A stretch of 37,567 nt of DNA from a virus: IMG/VR virus record IMGVR_UViG_3300027826_000152, positions 1-37,567 of that record; one strand, written 5' to 3'. Positions 14,878-22,873 of this stretch are shown piece by piece; the stretch's first letter is position 1; every line of letters begins with the position of its first letter. A program made the translations under genes and the position numbers. The notes under the pieces were generated by a model. The model saw only the letters and a list, made by a program, of their open reading frames with translations. It was not told where the DNA came from and made no database searches.

Positions 14878-16434
14878 CTACCGCGCCCCCGCGAGCTGCA
14901 CGTCCGCGACGATCTGGCGCACTTCCCAGGCGACCGTGCCCGCCTGGTCGTCGACGCGCATCGCGTGATAGACGGCCGTCTTTTGGGCCGGGATCTCCCA
15001 CGCTTGCGGCGTTGATGCATTCATCGCGAGCGACTGCGTCGGAGCGGTCGTCAGCGTGATCCCGTCGTCGCTCGACACCTCGGACACCGCGAGCGAGCCG
15101 GACGCCTGCGGCGTCACCATGACGTCCCACTTCGTGACCTGCTTTCGCGCCGGGTACGGCTGGCCGAAGTCGATGAGACCGAGCTGGAAGTAGCTGTCGT
15201 AGGGCGTGCCGTCGTCGGTGTAGATGGGGTTGGACTGCGCCACCTGGTAGATCTTGCCCGAGGTCGCGCCGCCGAGCAGGAACGAGCCGAACGCCGACGT
15301 CGACCCGTCGCTGAACCGATACGGGCTCGCGCTGAACGCGTACGTCGCCTGGTTCCATGTCCGGCCGACGCGGAGAAACATGCCGCTGCCGGCGGCAGAC
15401 ACTTGGCCGCCACCGGGCACGTAATCGTACTGGTTCCACGTGTTGTAGCGCCAGTTCCAGACATGGCAGTTGAACACGGGCGTCGCCGACGTGAAGCTCG
15501 CGTCCGGCAAGAAGAGGTAGAGCGTCTCGTTCGGCACGTCCTTGCAACTGAACGCGGCCTGAATGAACGACAGGTTCGTGGACGCGAAGAAGTTGCGCCG
15601 GTAGTTGCCGCCAACGCCCTGCGGGCTGAGCCCGTTGAAGATGTAGTAGTCGTCCCGCCACAAGGCCCCGCAGCCGATCGGCAAGTCCTGGATCGAGCCC
15701 GTGGCGATGCAGCCGATCGAGTCGTGCCGGCGGTCGAACGCGTAGAACTGCGGCGCGCCGATGAACGAGACGATGTACAGCGAGTCCGACTTGTACAGCA
15801 CGCCGTTCTGGATGAAATTGCCGAGGCCGGTGATGAAGTCCGCGTTGTCGCGCACCTCGATCTGCGTCGCGTCCCCGGTCGTGAGGTTCGTGCCGTTGCC
15901 GAAGTCGCTCCACGCGACCTGCCACGGATCCAAGACGCCGCCCGAGGTGACCACGTTCGCGATGATCAGGTGGTTGAAGAAGTTGAGCAGGTCGAGCGCC
16001 GACTCGGGCGAGCCCGAGGCGAATGTCTGGAACGTCGCGGCGACGCCGTCCCAGTAGTACAGCGCCCCGGGCGTGGACATGAAGAACTTGCCGACGAAGC
16101 TCACCCCGCGCACCGGCGCCGTGATCGAGGCGCTGTAGCCCGCGTGCGTGATGTCGGTCAGCGTGAGCGTCGTCGGGTTATAGCTGTACTGCTTGGTCGT
16201 CGTGCAGATGATGATCCAGCTGTTCTCGCTCGAGTCCACGAACGGCGCGATCAGCACGGTCGTGCCGGTGAGGCCCGAGATCACGCTCTGCAGGCCCGGC
16301 CGTTTCTTCACCGTGCCGCGGTCGGCCTGGACGTTGAGCGCGGCGTAGAAGCCCTGCGTGCCGATCCGGCGCGGGTCGCTCGCGAATTCGGCGTTGAGCG
16401 AGAGCGCCAGGTTGTCGATCGCGATCGTCGGCAT
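14878..16434 (-). CDS. Beta-propeller-like tail nozzle protein (T7 gp12 / P22 gp10-type)
   Basis: 518 residues, almost wholly beta. It opens with 'AIDNLALSLNAEF', then the 'KKRPGLQ' signature (43-49) seen in podoviral nozzle and packaged-DNA-stabilising proteins. Repeated blades with aromatic turns follow (ALYYWDG at about 123, RRNFFASTNLSF around 281, VFNCHVWNWRYN around 323). The C-terminal 90 residues form a separate beta domain. Such proteins form the distal tail tube and hold packaged DNA. The gene follows the adaptor and collar-fibre genes; its ATG at 16434 is four bases after the upstream stop with no Shine-Dalgarno, so translation is probably coupled. Nozzle is favoured by length and order. 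Confidence 0.76.
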   Translation of the reverse strand: MPTIAIDNLALSLNAEFASDPRRIGTQGFYAALNVQADRGTVKKRPGLQSVISGLTGTTVLIAPFVDSSENSWIIICTTTKQYSYNPTTLTLTDITHAGYSASITAPVRGVSFVGKFFMSTPGALYYWDGVAATFQTFASGSPESALDLLNFFNHLIIANVVTSGGVLDPWQVAWSDFGNGTNLTTGDATQIEVRDNADFITGLGNFIQNGVLYKSDSLYIVSFIGAPQFYAFDRRHDSIGCIATGSIQDLPIGCGALWRDDYYIFNGLSPQGVGGNYRRNFFASTNLSFIQAAFSCKDVPNETLYLFLPDASFTSATPVFNCHVWNWRYNTWNQYDYVPGGGQVSAAGSGMFLRVGRTWNQATYAFSASPYRFSDGSTSAFGSFLLGGATSGKIYQVAQSNPIYTDDGTPYDSYFQLGLIDFGQPYPARKQVTKWDVMVTPQASGSLAVSEVSSDDGITLTTAPTQSLAMNASTPQAWEIPAQKTAVYHAMRVDDQAGTVAWEVRQIVADVQLAGAR

Positions 16435-16437
16435 CGG

Positions 16438-17265
16438 CTAGGTTTTGATGATGTAGTTGAGCACGAGGTACGGCTGCATGTTGTTGTGCGCGCCGCCGCC
16501 GCCGGTGTTATTGATCGTCAGCGAAAAATCGGTGGTCTCGGTAGAGCCAGAAACAAACCCGGACCCGCCGCCGGTGTTGCTCCCCTGTGGCGGTCCCGCG
16601 GGCGAATTCCATGAATGGCTGCTGGAGTGACTATGGCTCGGCATTTCGGCTTGGGTGAGCACGTGCTGCTGCTCGCCGCCCGCGCCGGCGAGGCTGAAGC
16701 CGCCGCCCTGGCCGACCGGGACGTTCCCCTGCATGTTCGGGACGTTGAAGTTCGCGCCGCTCCCGCCGTACGTGTAGCCGATCACGCCGAACAGGGTGGC
16801 CATCGCGCCCGTCGTGCTGTAGCTCGAGCCGTCGCAGTTGACCCAGCCCGTCGGCGCCGTCCCGGCCGCGAACGGCACCACCGTCCCGGTCGGCACGCCG
16901 CCGGTGAGGGTGCCGCCGGAGATGAACGAGCTCGCACTCCACTGCGTATCGGTCCAGGTGCCCGACGTCGCGGCGTGATAGACGGCCTCCAACGTGCCGG
17001 CGCTCGCGTTCCAGCGCCAGCCGTACGCGGCGAGCGAGGTGTTGTCGCAGCTCCACGTCGACCCGTTGTAGCTCGAGTTGAACGTGAGGTAGTGCTCGTC
17101 GTTGATCTGCGTGAAGCGCATGCCCGCCGTCGGCGTACCGAACGAGTTGAGCATGCCGAGCACGGTCTGGATCGCCGTCTTGTCCGCGCGGTTGAGCGCC
17201 GGGAAGATCGACTCTTGCGAGTTGTCCGCGGGGTTCGACGTCGACCAGGTCGGCGGCCAGGCCAT
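16438..17265 (-). CDS. Tail collar domain protein (tail fibre/receptor-contact type)
   Basis: 275 residues. The N-terminal 120 residues are an Asn/Ser/Trp-rich region. Residues about 125-210 match the phage tail collar domain: GTVVPFAAGTAPTGWVNCDG (127-146), 'YGGSGANFNVPNMQG' and 'HVLTQAEMPSHSHS'. The protein ends in the classical 'NNMQPYLVLNYIIKT'. Such domains form short fibre or microcollar trimer tips and often carry histidine pairs for metal. It is placed between adaptor and nozzle, unusual for T7-like phages, where fibre genes come after the ejection genes. Start ATG at 17265 is close after the upstream stop. Confidence 0.87.
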   Translation of the reverse strand: MAWPPTWSTSNPADNSQESIFPALNRADKTAIQTVLGMLNSFGTPTAGMRFTQINDEHYLTFNSSYNGSTWSCDNTSLAAYGWRWNASAGTLEAVYHAATSGTWTDTQWSASSFISGGTLTGGVPTGTVVPFAAGTAPTGWVNCDGSSYSTTGAMATLFGVIGYTYGGSGANFNVPNMQGNVPVGQGGGFSLAGAGGEQQHVLTQAEMPSHSHSSSHSWNSPAGPPQGSNTGGGSGFVSGSTETTDFSLTINNTGGGGAHNNMQPYLVLNYIIKT

Positions 17266-17269
17266 CGCG

Positions 17270-18322
17270 CTAGCCCATCTCCACCGACTGCGCCGTCTCT
17301 TCGCTGAACTGGAGCCCGCTCATCGCCGAGGCGGCCGCTTCCCAGGCCTGCTCCCGCAGCGGTCCGTAGACCGCCATCGCGGTCTGGTCCTTGAGCGACG
17401 CCGCGGCCTTGAGCGTGGCGTCGTAGACGAGCGCGTCGGGCGCGTACACCGTGAACCAGTTGGTTTGACCGAGGCCGGCGACAAGGTCCGGCAGGAACAC
17501 ATCCTGATCGACGTTCGCGAAGTACGCTTGATTCGGCACCGGCCACACCCAATACGCGGGCACGGGCGTCCCGCCGCCGGGCGGCACGAGCGGCGAGCCG
17601 AACGGAGCCGCGGCGCCGGTGTCGGTGAACGACGTCGCGCTACTCGGCAGCGTGTAGAACACGTTCTCGAGCCCGCTCCCGGTGCCGCGGTACAGGTTGT
17701 AGCCGGTGAGGAGCGCATTCGCGTACGCGGTCCACGTGAACTGGACCTTGCTGGTCGCGCCGGTGAGCGTGGTCGTGTACTCGGTCGCGCAGAGCGTCTC
17801 GACGCCGTTCACGATCGCGGTCAGCGTCCAGAAGTACGTGCCGGCGGGCAACGCCCCGCCCGTGCCGGAGGGCGTTCCGCTGAACATCGCGGGCCCGCTC
17901 AGCTGCTGCGGCGATGAGAAGATGGAGTAGTCGTACGGCGGCCCGGGCAGGACCTGGTTCTGGGGCACGAGCTGGTACTTCACGCGCGCCTGCTCGTGCG
18001 GCAGGTAGTTGACCCGCCAGCCGTTCATGCCGACGTTCGCGGTGAGCGCGACCTGGTTCGGGATCGTGATCCCGCGCGTGCCCCGGTAAGCGAGCGTCGT
18101 GCCGGCGGACTGCAGGGGGTAGACCTGCTGCTGCGCCACGAGCTGCAACTGATACGTGAACGTCTGGAGCGGCGTCAGGAAGAGCCGCTCGAGCTGGTGG
18201 ATCGCCTTGTTGAGCAACGACGACAGGTACGCCGTCGTGATGTTGGCGCCGGAGGCGTCAAACCACTGGTTGCGGTTGAGGTTCTGCTCGACCTCGGTGA
18301 GGAGCTGATCGAACGTCGCCAC
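17270..18322 (-). CDS. Head-tail adaptor (T7 gp11-like) with an inserted FN3-like domain
   Basis: 350 residues. N-terminal helices (1-50) and a strand region (VYPLQ at about 67, then RGITIPNQV) match podoviral adaptor proteins that bind the portal ring. The C-terminal part, with 'YWVWPVPNQAYFANVDQDVFLPDL' split over residues 257-280 and the helix 'APDALVYDATLKAAASL', is typical of the family. Residues about 140-240 form an extra beta domain (LPAGTYFWTLTAIVNGVETL, then 'GYNLYRGTGSG') of fibronectin-III type, inserted into the adaptor. GTG start at 18322. The product should join portal to nozzle; the FN3 insert would project outward and may bind host glycans (inference). Confidence 0.74.
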   Translation of the reverse strand: MATFDQLLTEVEQNLNRNQWFDASGANITTAYLSSLLNKAIHQLERLFLTPLQTFTYQLQLVAQQQVYPLQSAGTTLAYRGTRGITIPNQVALTANVGMNGWRVNYLPHEQARVKYQLVPQNQVLPGPPYDYSIFSSPQQLSGPAMFSGTPSGTGGALPAGTYFWTLTAIVNGVETLCATEYTTTLTGATSKVQFTWTAYANALLTGYNLYRGTGSGLENVFYTLPSSATSFTDTGAAAPFGSPLVPPGGGTPVPAYWVWPVPNQAYFANVDQDVFLPDLVAGLGQTNWFTVYAPDALVYDATLKAAASLKDQTAMAVYGPLREQAWEAAASAMSGLQFSEETAQSVEMG

Positions 18323-18328
18323 GCACGC

Positions 18329-18727
18329 TCACGCCAACAGGCTGCAGATCGCGAACAAGAAGCTCGACGCCGCGCTGGCGCTCGTGACTGCCTGGACCGT
18401 GATGATGTCGCCCTGGTTGACCGCGACCTCGTGCTGGTCGTCCGCCGCCTGCGTGTTCGTCCCGGCGACCTGCGCCGTGAGCGACGTCGCAACACCGTTC
18501 TGGAATACCGTGAACGTGACCGTCTGCCCGGCGCCGGGGGCCGTGGCGCAGCGGACCTGCAGGAAGCGCAAGGTCCCGCCCCACGGCATCGGGATCGCCG
18601 CGTTCCCGGCCGTGGTCTGATGCCCGATCGGGCCGAGGTAGGTCGTGGTGGCCGCGGCGACCGCCGCACTCGATCCGAAATCGAGGATGTCGTCACCGAC
18701 CGAGCCGTAGGGCAGGACCGGACTCAT
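18329..18727 (-). CDS. Small beta-sandwich structural protein, 132 aa
   Basis: 132 residues of jelly-roll character: 'IPMPWGGTLRFLQVRCATAP', 'TVTFTVFQNGV' and 'DIITVQAVTS' strands, with an Asn-Gly turn between strands. This layout is common in phage decoration or fibre-associated proteins. ATG at 18727 overlaps the upstream stop as ATGA. It lies in the head-neck gene group just before the adaptor gene. Confidence 0.68.
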   Translation of the reverse strand: MSPVLPYGSVGDDILDFGSSAAVAAATTTYLGPIGHQTTAGNAAIPMPWGGTLRFLQVRCATAPGAGQTVTFTVFQNGVATSLTAQVAGTNTQAADDQHEVAVNQGDIITVQAVTSASAASSFLFAICSLLA

Positions 18728-18951
18728 GCTCGCTTCCCCCGTTTCATGCGCATCACGTCCGCGCGCCGGCGGTTCCGATGCGAGTCTGAGTGGCTATCGT
18801 ACTGTCGCGCCCGCTCCGGCGACGTCGAGCCGCCGTGGTGCGTGTAGGTCGGCAGGCCCTTGCTCTTGGCGCCCTCGTCGACCCACCGTTGCGCGATATC
18901 CGGGTGCTGCGCCCACATGAACCGCCGCTGCTTCTCCGACCGAAACGGCAT
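18724..18951 (-). CDS. Small basic phage protein, 75 aa
   Basis: 75 residues starting Met-Pro-Phe-Arg-Ser-Glu-Lys-Gln, with the block 'RRFMWAQHPDIAQRWVDEG' (9-27). Many phages carry a short protein with this 'SEKQRRFMWA.HP.IA..W..E' pattern. Its C-terminal half is Ser/Arg/His-rich and very basic, which suggests nucleic-acid contact. The role is not established. ATG at 18951 is three bases after the upstream stop. Confidence 0.72.
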   Translation of the reverse strand: MPFRSEKQRRFMWAQHPDIAQRWVDEGAKSKGLPTYTHHGGSTSPERARQYDSHSDSHRNRRRADVMRMKRGKRA

Positions 18952-18953
18952 GG

Positions 18954-19256
18954 CTACTGCGCCCGATCGCCGGAGCGGGGTTTCACGAGCCGGTTCATCG
19001 CGGGCCGCCGCGCGGCATCGCTCGAGCTCGGGCACGATCGCGCCTCGCCAATGTTGGGCATCCGCTCGTCGAGCTCGAACCCGCCCTCGAAGTTGGAGTA
19101 GGGGCCGACGCGCGCCTCGAACTGCTGCTCGACCGACCGGAACGGATACCCGTACCGGATCGGCACGCCGTGGATCGTCGGTGGCGACACCTTGACCTCC
19201 ACGACTGCCGGCGACGGCACCGTCACGCGCTTCGTCTTGCCCTGACGCCGCGGCAT
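18954..19256 (-). CDS. Hypothetical head-neck protein, 100 aa
   Basis: 100 residues, basic N-terminus (MPRRQGKTKRV) then a strand region 'AVVEVKVSPPTIHGVPIRYGYP' up to residue 40. Little secondary structure is evident in the C-terminal third. No family is recognised. It is tightly packed between two small genes of the head/neck group. Confidence 0.58.
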   Translation of the reverse strand: MPRRQGKTKRVTVPSPAVVEVKVSPPTIHGVPIRYGYPFRSVEQQFEARVGPYSNFEGGFELDERMPNIGEARSCPSSSDAARRPAMNRLVKPRSGDRAQ

Positions 19257-19262
19257 CAGCGG

Positions 19263-19577
19263 CTACCCGGTCCGCCGCTTACTGCCGGGGCGCTTGCCCA
19301 TGTGCACGCCGACGTCGTGGATGCCCATCGTGTTATCGACGGCGTGGGTCTCGCCGAGCGTAGTCGAGTAGCTGGTCGCTTCGGTGGAGCCGTCCGGCTG
19401 CGGGGCCGCGGGCCGGAGGATGTCGGTGTAGTGGCGGTCGTCCCCGTGACCGATCCCATTCAGGCCCTTGCCGTCGGCGAGGATCGGCCGGTGCTGGGGG
19501 CCGAGGTCCTGGACCGGCGCGTGATCGCTGTCGTGGCTGTGCATCGAATCGACGCGGCGCTTCTTCTCGGTGGCCAT
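19263..19577 (-). CDS. Hypothetical His/Asp-rich protein, 104 aa
   Basis: 104 residues, unusually rich in His and Asp (for example DSMHSHDSDHAP near 10-21 and HGDDRHYTD near 44-52). The basic ends read MATEKKRR and GKRPGSKRRTG. It looks disordered and may bind metal. Start ATG at 19577 has AGGAGG upstream. There is no match to a known family by eye. Confidence 0.6.
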   Translation of the reverse strand: MATEKKRRVDSMHSHDSDHAPVQDLGPQHRPILADGKGLNGIGHGDDRHYTDILRPAAPQPDGSTEATSYSTTLGETHAVDNTMGIHDVGVHMGKRPGSKRRTG

Positions 19578-19607
19578 GATGTGCGTGCCTCCTGTGAGTG
19601 GTGCGCG

Positions 19608-20078
19608 TTACCGCATCTTGCTGAGCCGCGCCGCGGGCGCCATCATCTTCTTCCGCCGCGGCTTGGGCTGCGGGGTCGGGATCGCGCCCGGCATCGGAGC
19701 GAGCGTCACACCGTGGACGCGCAGCCGGTGCGCGTCGCGCGCCGCCGGCGTCGGGAAGTCGGGGCTCACGTCCGGGCCGCACTCGGGGCAGAGGATCTTC
19801 TGGCCGTCCAGGCGGACCATCGTCTCCGGCAGCGGGACGGCCTGGTCGCCCGGGGAGGCGGGCGCCTCTCGGTCCGACGCGTCGACGAGGAGCGTGTCGC
19901 TCGGCCCCTCCGGCGCCGCCTCGAAAATGCGGACGCCGTAGAGCGGGTGCCGGCGCAGCACCGCGATGTCCTCGGGCCGGTCGAGCGTGAGCTCGCCGTG
20001 CTGGAAACTCACCATGCGGCCGTCCGGGAAGCCGACCCCGTAGGCCGGCCACTGCTCGCACAGGAACGTGACCTGCAT
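19608..20078 (-). CDS. Hypothetical protein with C2H2-like zinc motif, 156 aa
   Basis: 156 residues starting Met-Gln-Val-Thr-Phe-Leu at the ATG at 20078, chosen for the GAGGTG upstream; an earlier Met six codons before lacks one. The first 60 residues are a beta-rich domain. Around residues 97-125 there is a C-x-x-C (CPEC) followed by H-x-x-x-x-H (HRLRVH), a plausible C2H2 zinc site. The tail is very basic (PRRKKMMAP). It may bind DNA or stabilise a neck structure. Confidence 0.63.
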   Translation of the reverse strand: MQVTFLCEQWPAYGVGFPDGRMVSFQHGELTLDRPEDIAVLRRHPLYGVRIFEAAPEGPSDTLLVDASDREAPASPGDQAVPLPETMVRLDGQKILCPECGPDVSPDFPTPAARDAHRLRVHGVTLAPMPGAIPTPQPKPRRKKMMAPAARLSKMR

Positions 20079-20117
20079 CAGCCCATCACCTCGCAATCAC
20101 AGCAGCGCGATCGCGCC

Positions 20118-20654
20118 TTAGTTCTCACTCTGCAGCCACACATTCAGCTGGTCGTCGTTGTTGGTGGCCTGCGTGTACGCGCTCACGTTGATCCGGATCT
20201 TGAACAACGGCGCCGTGAACGCCACGAGTGCGTTCGGCGTACCGCTGTTGAGCGTCTGGCTCGCCATGAGCGACGTCGGCAGGTTGATCCACTGCGTCGA
20301 GGTCGGCACACCGCCGACGGGGCTCACCTGCATTGTGAACGTGCAGCTCGCTGTCGTCGCGCCCGTGCCGGGCGTCAGGATCGCGTAGATCGTGTAGTAG
20401 CGCGTCCCGATCGTCTGCAGATACCCGAGCGTCGCGTTGACGCCGGCCGGGTTCGGGCAGTCCGCGTAGCCGCCGGTCGCGCGCCGCGCGTTGACGAGCT
20501 GATCGATTCGCGCGTTCTCGCCCGAGCCGCCGGCGAGCGGTACCGCGAGCCCGTCGACCCACAGCTGACCCCGGCGCCAGGTGTAGCGGGGCCGCGGCCC
20601 GCGCCGAGCGCGGCCCCACATCGTCTGCCGGAACAAGAGCTCCCAGAGCGTCAC
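20118..20654 (-). CDS. Capsid-region structural protein, 178 aa
   Basis: 178 residues. The N-terminal 50 are basic with Trp/Arg (WGRARRGPRPRYTWRRG). The rest is beta-rich with strands such as 'YYTIYAILTPGTG' and 'FKIRINVSAYTQ', ending in 'LNVWLQSEN'. GTG start at 20654 lies four bases after the capsid gene stop and has no Shine-Dalgarno, so it is probably translated by coupling from the capsid gene. Such a small basic beta protein directly behind the major capsid gene may be a cement or decoration protein. Confidence 0.62.
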   Translation of the reverse strand: MTLWELLFRQTMWGRARRGPRPRYTWRRGQLWVDGLAVPLAGGSGENARIDQLVNARRATGGYADCPNPAGVNATLGYLQTIGTRYYTIYAILTPGTGATTASCTFTMQVSPVGGVPTSTQWINLPTSLMASQTLNSGTPNALVAFTAPLFKIRINVSAYTQATNNDDQLNVWLQSEN

Positions 20655-20658
20655 GGCG

Positions 20659-21837
20659 CTAGGGCTGGAACGTGGTGACGTTCTTGACCCACGTGTGCGC
20701 CTTCTGGTGCTGCACCTCGAGCCCGGCCTCGGTGAGCCACTCGTCCTTCTCGCCGTCCGTGTCGGGGCTCTGGATGTTCGGCCGATAGTCGGTGTCGTCG
20801 ATGTACCTGAACACGAGCTTGTCGAGGTCGAGCGCGAGCCCGTAACTCTGGAACACCGGATGGATGCTGAACAGCGGGTGGATCTTGATGTACAGCACGC
20901 CGAACGGGGTGTCGTACTGCGTAAGCTGCATGCCGTACGTGCGGTCGCCCGGGACCACGTTCATCGTCGAGACCTTCTTCACCATCTGGTTCAGCTGGTT
21001 GATGAACACGCCGCCGGCGAGCAGGAGCTTCTCCGTGTTGCCGTACTTCATGACGTTCAGCAGCGTGTTCTCCCAGTTCGCGATGTTGAAGACGGTCGTG
21101 CTGAAGTCCCAGATATTCGTAAACGTCGCGTCGGCGCCGAGGAACGACACAACCCCGCCCGTCGCGTTCATGGGCTCGCCGTTCGCGCCCGTGGCCTGGT
21201 AGGGCTCGCCGAAGATGAACGCCTTCTCCATCTCGATGGAGTGGAGCTCGAGCGCTTCCCGCTTCGCCTCCGCGCGCGCGTTGCCGGTGCGGAGCCGCGT
21301 CTTCATCGCCGTGCGCGTGAGATAGAGCGGGTTGCGGAAGATCTGCGTGAAGTTCTGCGGCACAGACGGGTTGTAGTACACCACGTTCGGCGAGCTCGCG
21401 CCCTCCGCGTTCACGTTGCCGATGATGAAGAGCTCGTCCGAGCTTCCGGCCGATGCGGCCGCCGACGTGGTGCCGAAGCCGCGCTGGACCGTGATCTGGG
21501 TCGAGATCGTGGGGTCGGCCGTGACGAGCATCTTCTCCAGCGTCGACTCGTCCATGATCACGTGGCCGGACCGGAAGATCGAGCTGTCGGCGACGTTGAT
21601 CGTGGTCGCCGTGTTCGTGAACGATGCCGTTGCCGCGACGCGCTGCACCGGCACGTCCTTTTCGAACCAGTGGAACGTGTTGTCGTCGACGGGCTGGCTG
21701 CGGAGCTTACTCAGGAGCGCCGTGAGTGGCGCCTTTCCGTTCGGGAAGAGCAGCAGGATCGTCTCGCGGTAGCTCTGGGGCCGTTCCGCGGCGCTGTAAC
21801 TACCGGAGCCGCGGAGGCCGAGCACAGCCAGTGGCAT
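20659..21837 (-). CDS. Major capsid protein, HK97 fold (SU10-MCP/DUF5309-like)
   Basis: 392 residues from the ATG at 21837, chosen because GAGGTG lies six bases upstream (a GTG three codons earlier would sit in that site). The N-terminal 'ETILLLFPNGKAPLTALLSKL' is split near residues 25-45. Then come 'FHWFEKDVPVQRV', an insertion 'TVQRGFGTTS', the spine-helix region (EAKREALELHSIEMEKAFIFGE near 190-210) and the beta-rich P-domain with 'GVFINQLNQMVKKVS'. This matches the SU10-type capsid family of podoviruses and related phages. It follows a scaffold gene and a 259-base leader with hairpins. The product forms the icosahedral head. Confidence 0.85.
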   Translation of the reverse strand: MPLAVLGLRGSGSYSAAERPQSYRETILLLFPNGKAPLTALLSKLRSQPVDDNTFHWFEKDVPVQRVAATASFTNTATTINVADSSIFRSGHVIMDESTLEKMLVTADPTISTQITVQRGFGTTSAAASAGSSDELFIIGNVNAEGASSPNVVYYNPSVPQNFTQIFRNPLYLTRTAMKTRLRTGNARAEAKREALELHSIEMEKAFIFGEPYQATGANGEPMNATGGVVSFLGADATFTNIWDFSTTVFNIANWENTLLNVMKYGNTEKLLLAGGVFINQLNQMVKKVSTMNVVPGDRTYGMQLTQYDTPFGVLYIKIHPLFSIHPVFQSYGLALDLDKLVFRYIDDTDYRPNIQSPDTDGEKDEWLTEAGLEVQHQKAHTWVKNVTTFQP

Positions 21838-21896
21838 GGCGAACACCTCGTCGGTGAGAGTTGCGCACCGATCCCGGTGGCGTCCGCCTCAGCCGT

Positions 21897-22022
21897 GCCC
21901 TCGCAAGGGCCGTACGGAGGGTGCCCGGGGGCCACGCATGGCCCCGGCCGTTCACGTGCGAGCTATGGGCCTGACGATTTCCTGGACCGCTGGCGGCGGG
22001 AGCCGGAGCCTCGCAAGGCCCC
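21897..22022 (-). other. Three hairpins with the same loop in the capsid-gene leader
   Basis: The 259 bases between the scaffold gene stop and the capsid start hold no convincing gene. Three stem-loops share the loop CGCA on the plus strand, UGCG in the transcript: GCCCT-AGGGC at 21897-21910, GGGGCCA-TGGCCCC at 21928-21945, and GCCT-AGGC (with flanking GG-CC) at 22008-22019. UGCG belongs to the stable UNCG loop class, though here the closing pairs are A-U or U-A. No T-run follows, so simple terminators are unlikely. They could stabilise the capsid mRNA or mark a processing site (inference). Confidence 0.55.
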
Positions 22023-22096
22023 AACCGCGCACCGGCGGTCATTACTCAGCGTTCGAGTCGAGTACCGATGGTACGACGGGCCTCAAGAAACTCCTC

Positions 22097-22873
22097 CTAG
22101 ATGCCTTGGACCTCTTTCACGAAATCCGAGACCTCGCTCTGCTTCGTCCGGGGCCTGGCGCCGCCGGGCCGGCTGCCGCCGCCGCGATCGCCCGTGGGTG
22201 CCCGTGCTTCCGTGCGCCGCGGCTGGATGTCGCGCTCGGCCATGTTGAACCGGCGTTCCAGGGCTTCCGCCACAGGCTCGAACGAGCGCGTGTAGTCCGT
22301 CGCGTACTCGGCCCGTACTTGGCCGTTTGGGAGCTGCACGATCGCGCGGCTGAGCTCGCCGATGTCCTTGCCATACTCGCGCTCGATCCGGCGGATCGCC
22401 CGCGGGGTTACGTCCGTGCCCCAGCGCTCGAGCAGGAAGCCGTAGAAGTCCTCGTCCACCTTCGCCGCGGCCTGGGCGTTCCGGGCCTGCTGGGCCGCGA
22501 CGTCGCGGAACACGGGCGCGACGCGCTTGATCGTCTTCAGCAGCGTCCCCGTCCACGGCGCGTCGCGCTCATCGGCCTCGAGCCCATCCAGGATGTACTT
22601 GTCGAGCGCATCGGTCTCGCCGCCTCCGCCGGGCTGGCGGCCGCCACCATCCGCCGGCGCTGGCGTGTACGTGCGCAGCTCCATCGCCTCGAGGCGCCGC
22701 CGCATCTCGGCATTGTCCTGCTGCAGGCGGCCGTTCGTCTCGTTGAGCTTCTTGATGACGTCGCGGAGATCGGGCTCCGGTTCGGCGGATGGGGTCTCCG
22801 TCCGCGCCGGCGGCGTCTCCTCAGGCGGTGTCTCCTCGGTGCGGTTCAGTTCGTAGTCGGGCCCGGTGCTCAT
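22097..22873 (-). CDS. Capsid scaffold-like protein
   Basis: 258 residues. Acidic, Pro/Glu-rich N-terminus (about 1-35), a coiled coil at about 36-66 (VIKKLNETNGRLQQDNAEMR), a Gly-rich linker, a central helical region (about 90-200), and a basic C-terminus with 'ARPRTKQSEVSDFVKEVQGI'. Scaffold proteins of tailed phages are helical and charged, with a basic C-terminal capsid-binding end, and are coded between portal and capsid genes as here. ATG at 22873 overlaps the upstream stop as ATGA. No protease gene is visible, so a non-cleaved scaffold like that of P22 or T7 is likely. Confidence 0.76.
   Translation of the reverse strand: MSTGPDYELNRTEETPPEETPPARTETPSAEPEPDLRDVIKKLNETNGRLQQDNAEMRRRLEAMELRTYTPAPADGGGRQPGGGGETDALDKYILDGLEADERDAPWTGTLLKTIKRVAPVFRDVAAQQARNAQAAAKVDEDFYGFLLERWGTDVTPRAIRRIEREYGKDIGELSRAIVQLPNGQVRAEYATDYTRSFEPVAEALERRFNMAERDIQPRRTEARAPTGDRGGGSRPGGARPRTKQSEVSDFVKEVQGI

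Noticed and set aside
15403-16614. Plus-strand frame of 403 codons opposite the nozzle gene
   Set aside because: Antisense of a well-supported beta-propeller-like gene; Arg/Val/Glu-rich with no domain.
19170-20678. Plus-strand frame of 502 codons opposite small head genes
   Set aside because: Spans several tightly spaced minus-strand genes that have ribosome sites; Arg-rich shadow.
21800-22042. 80-codon minus-strand frame in the capsid leader
   Set aside because: Overlaps the capsid start, is Arg/Pro/Ala-rich and has no ribosome site.
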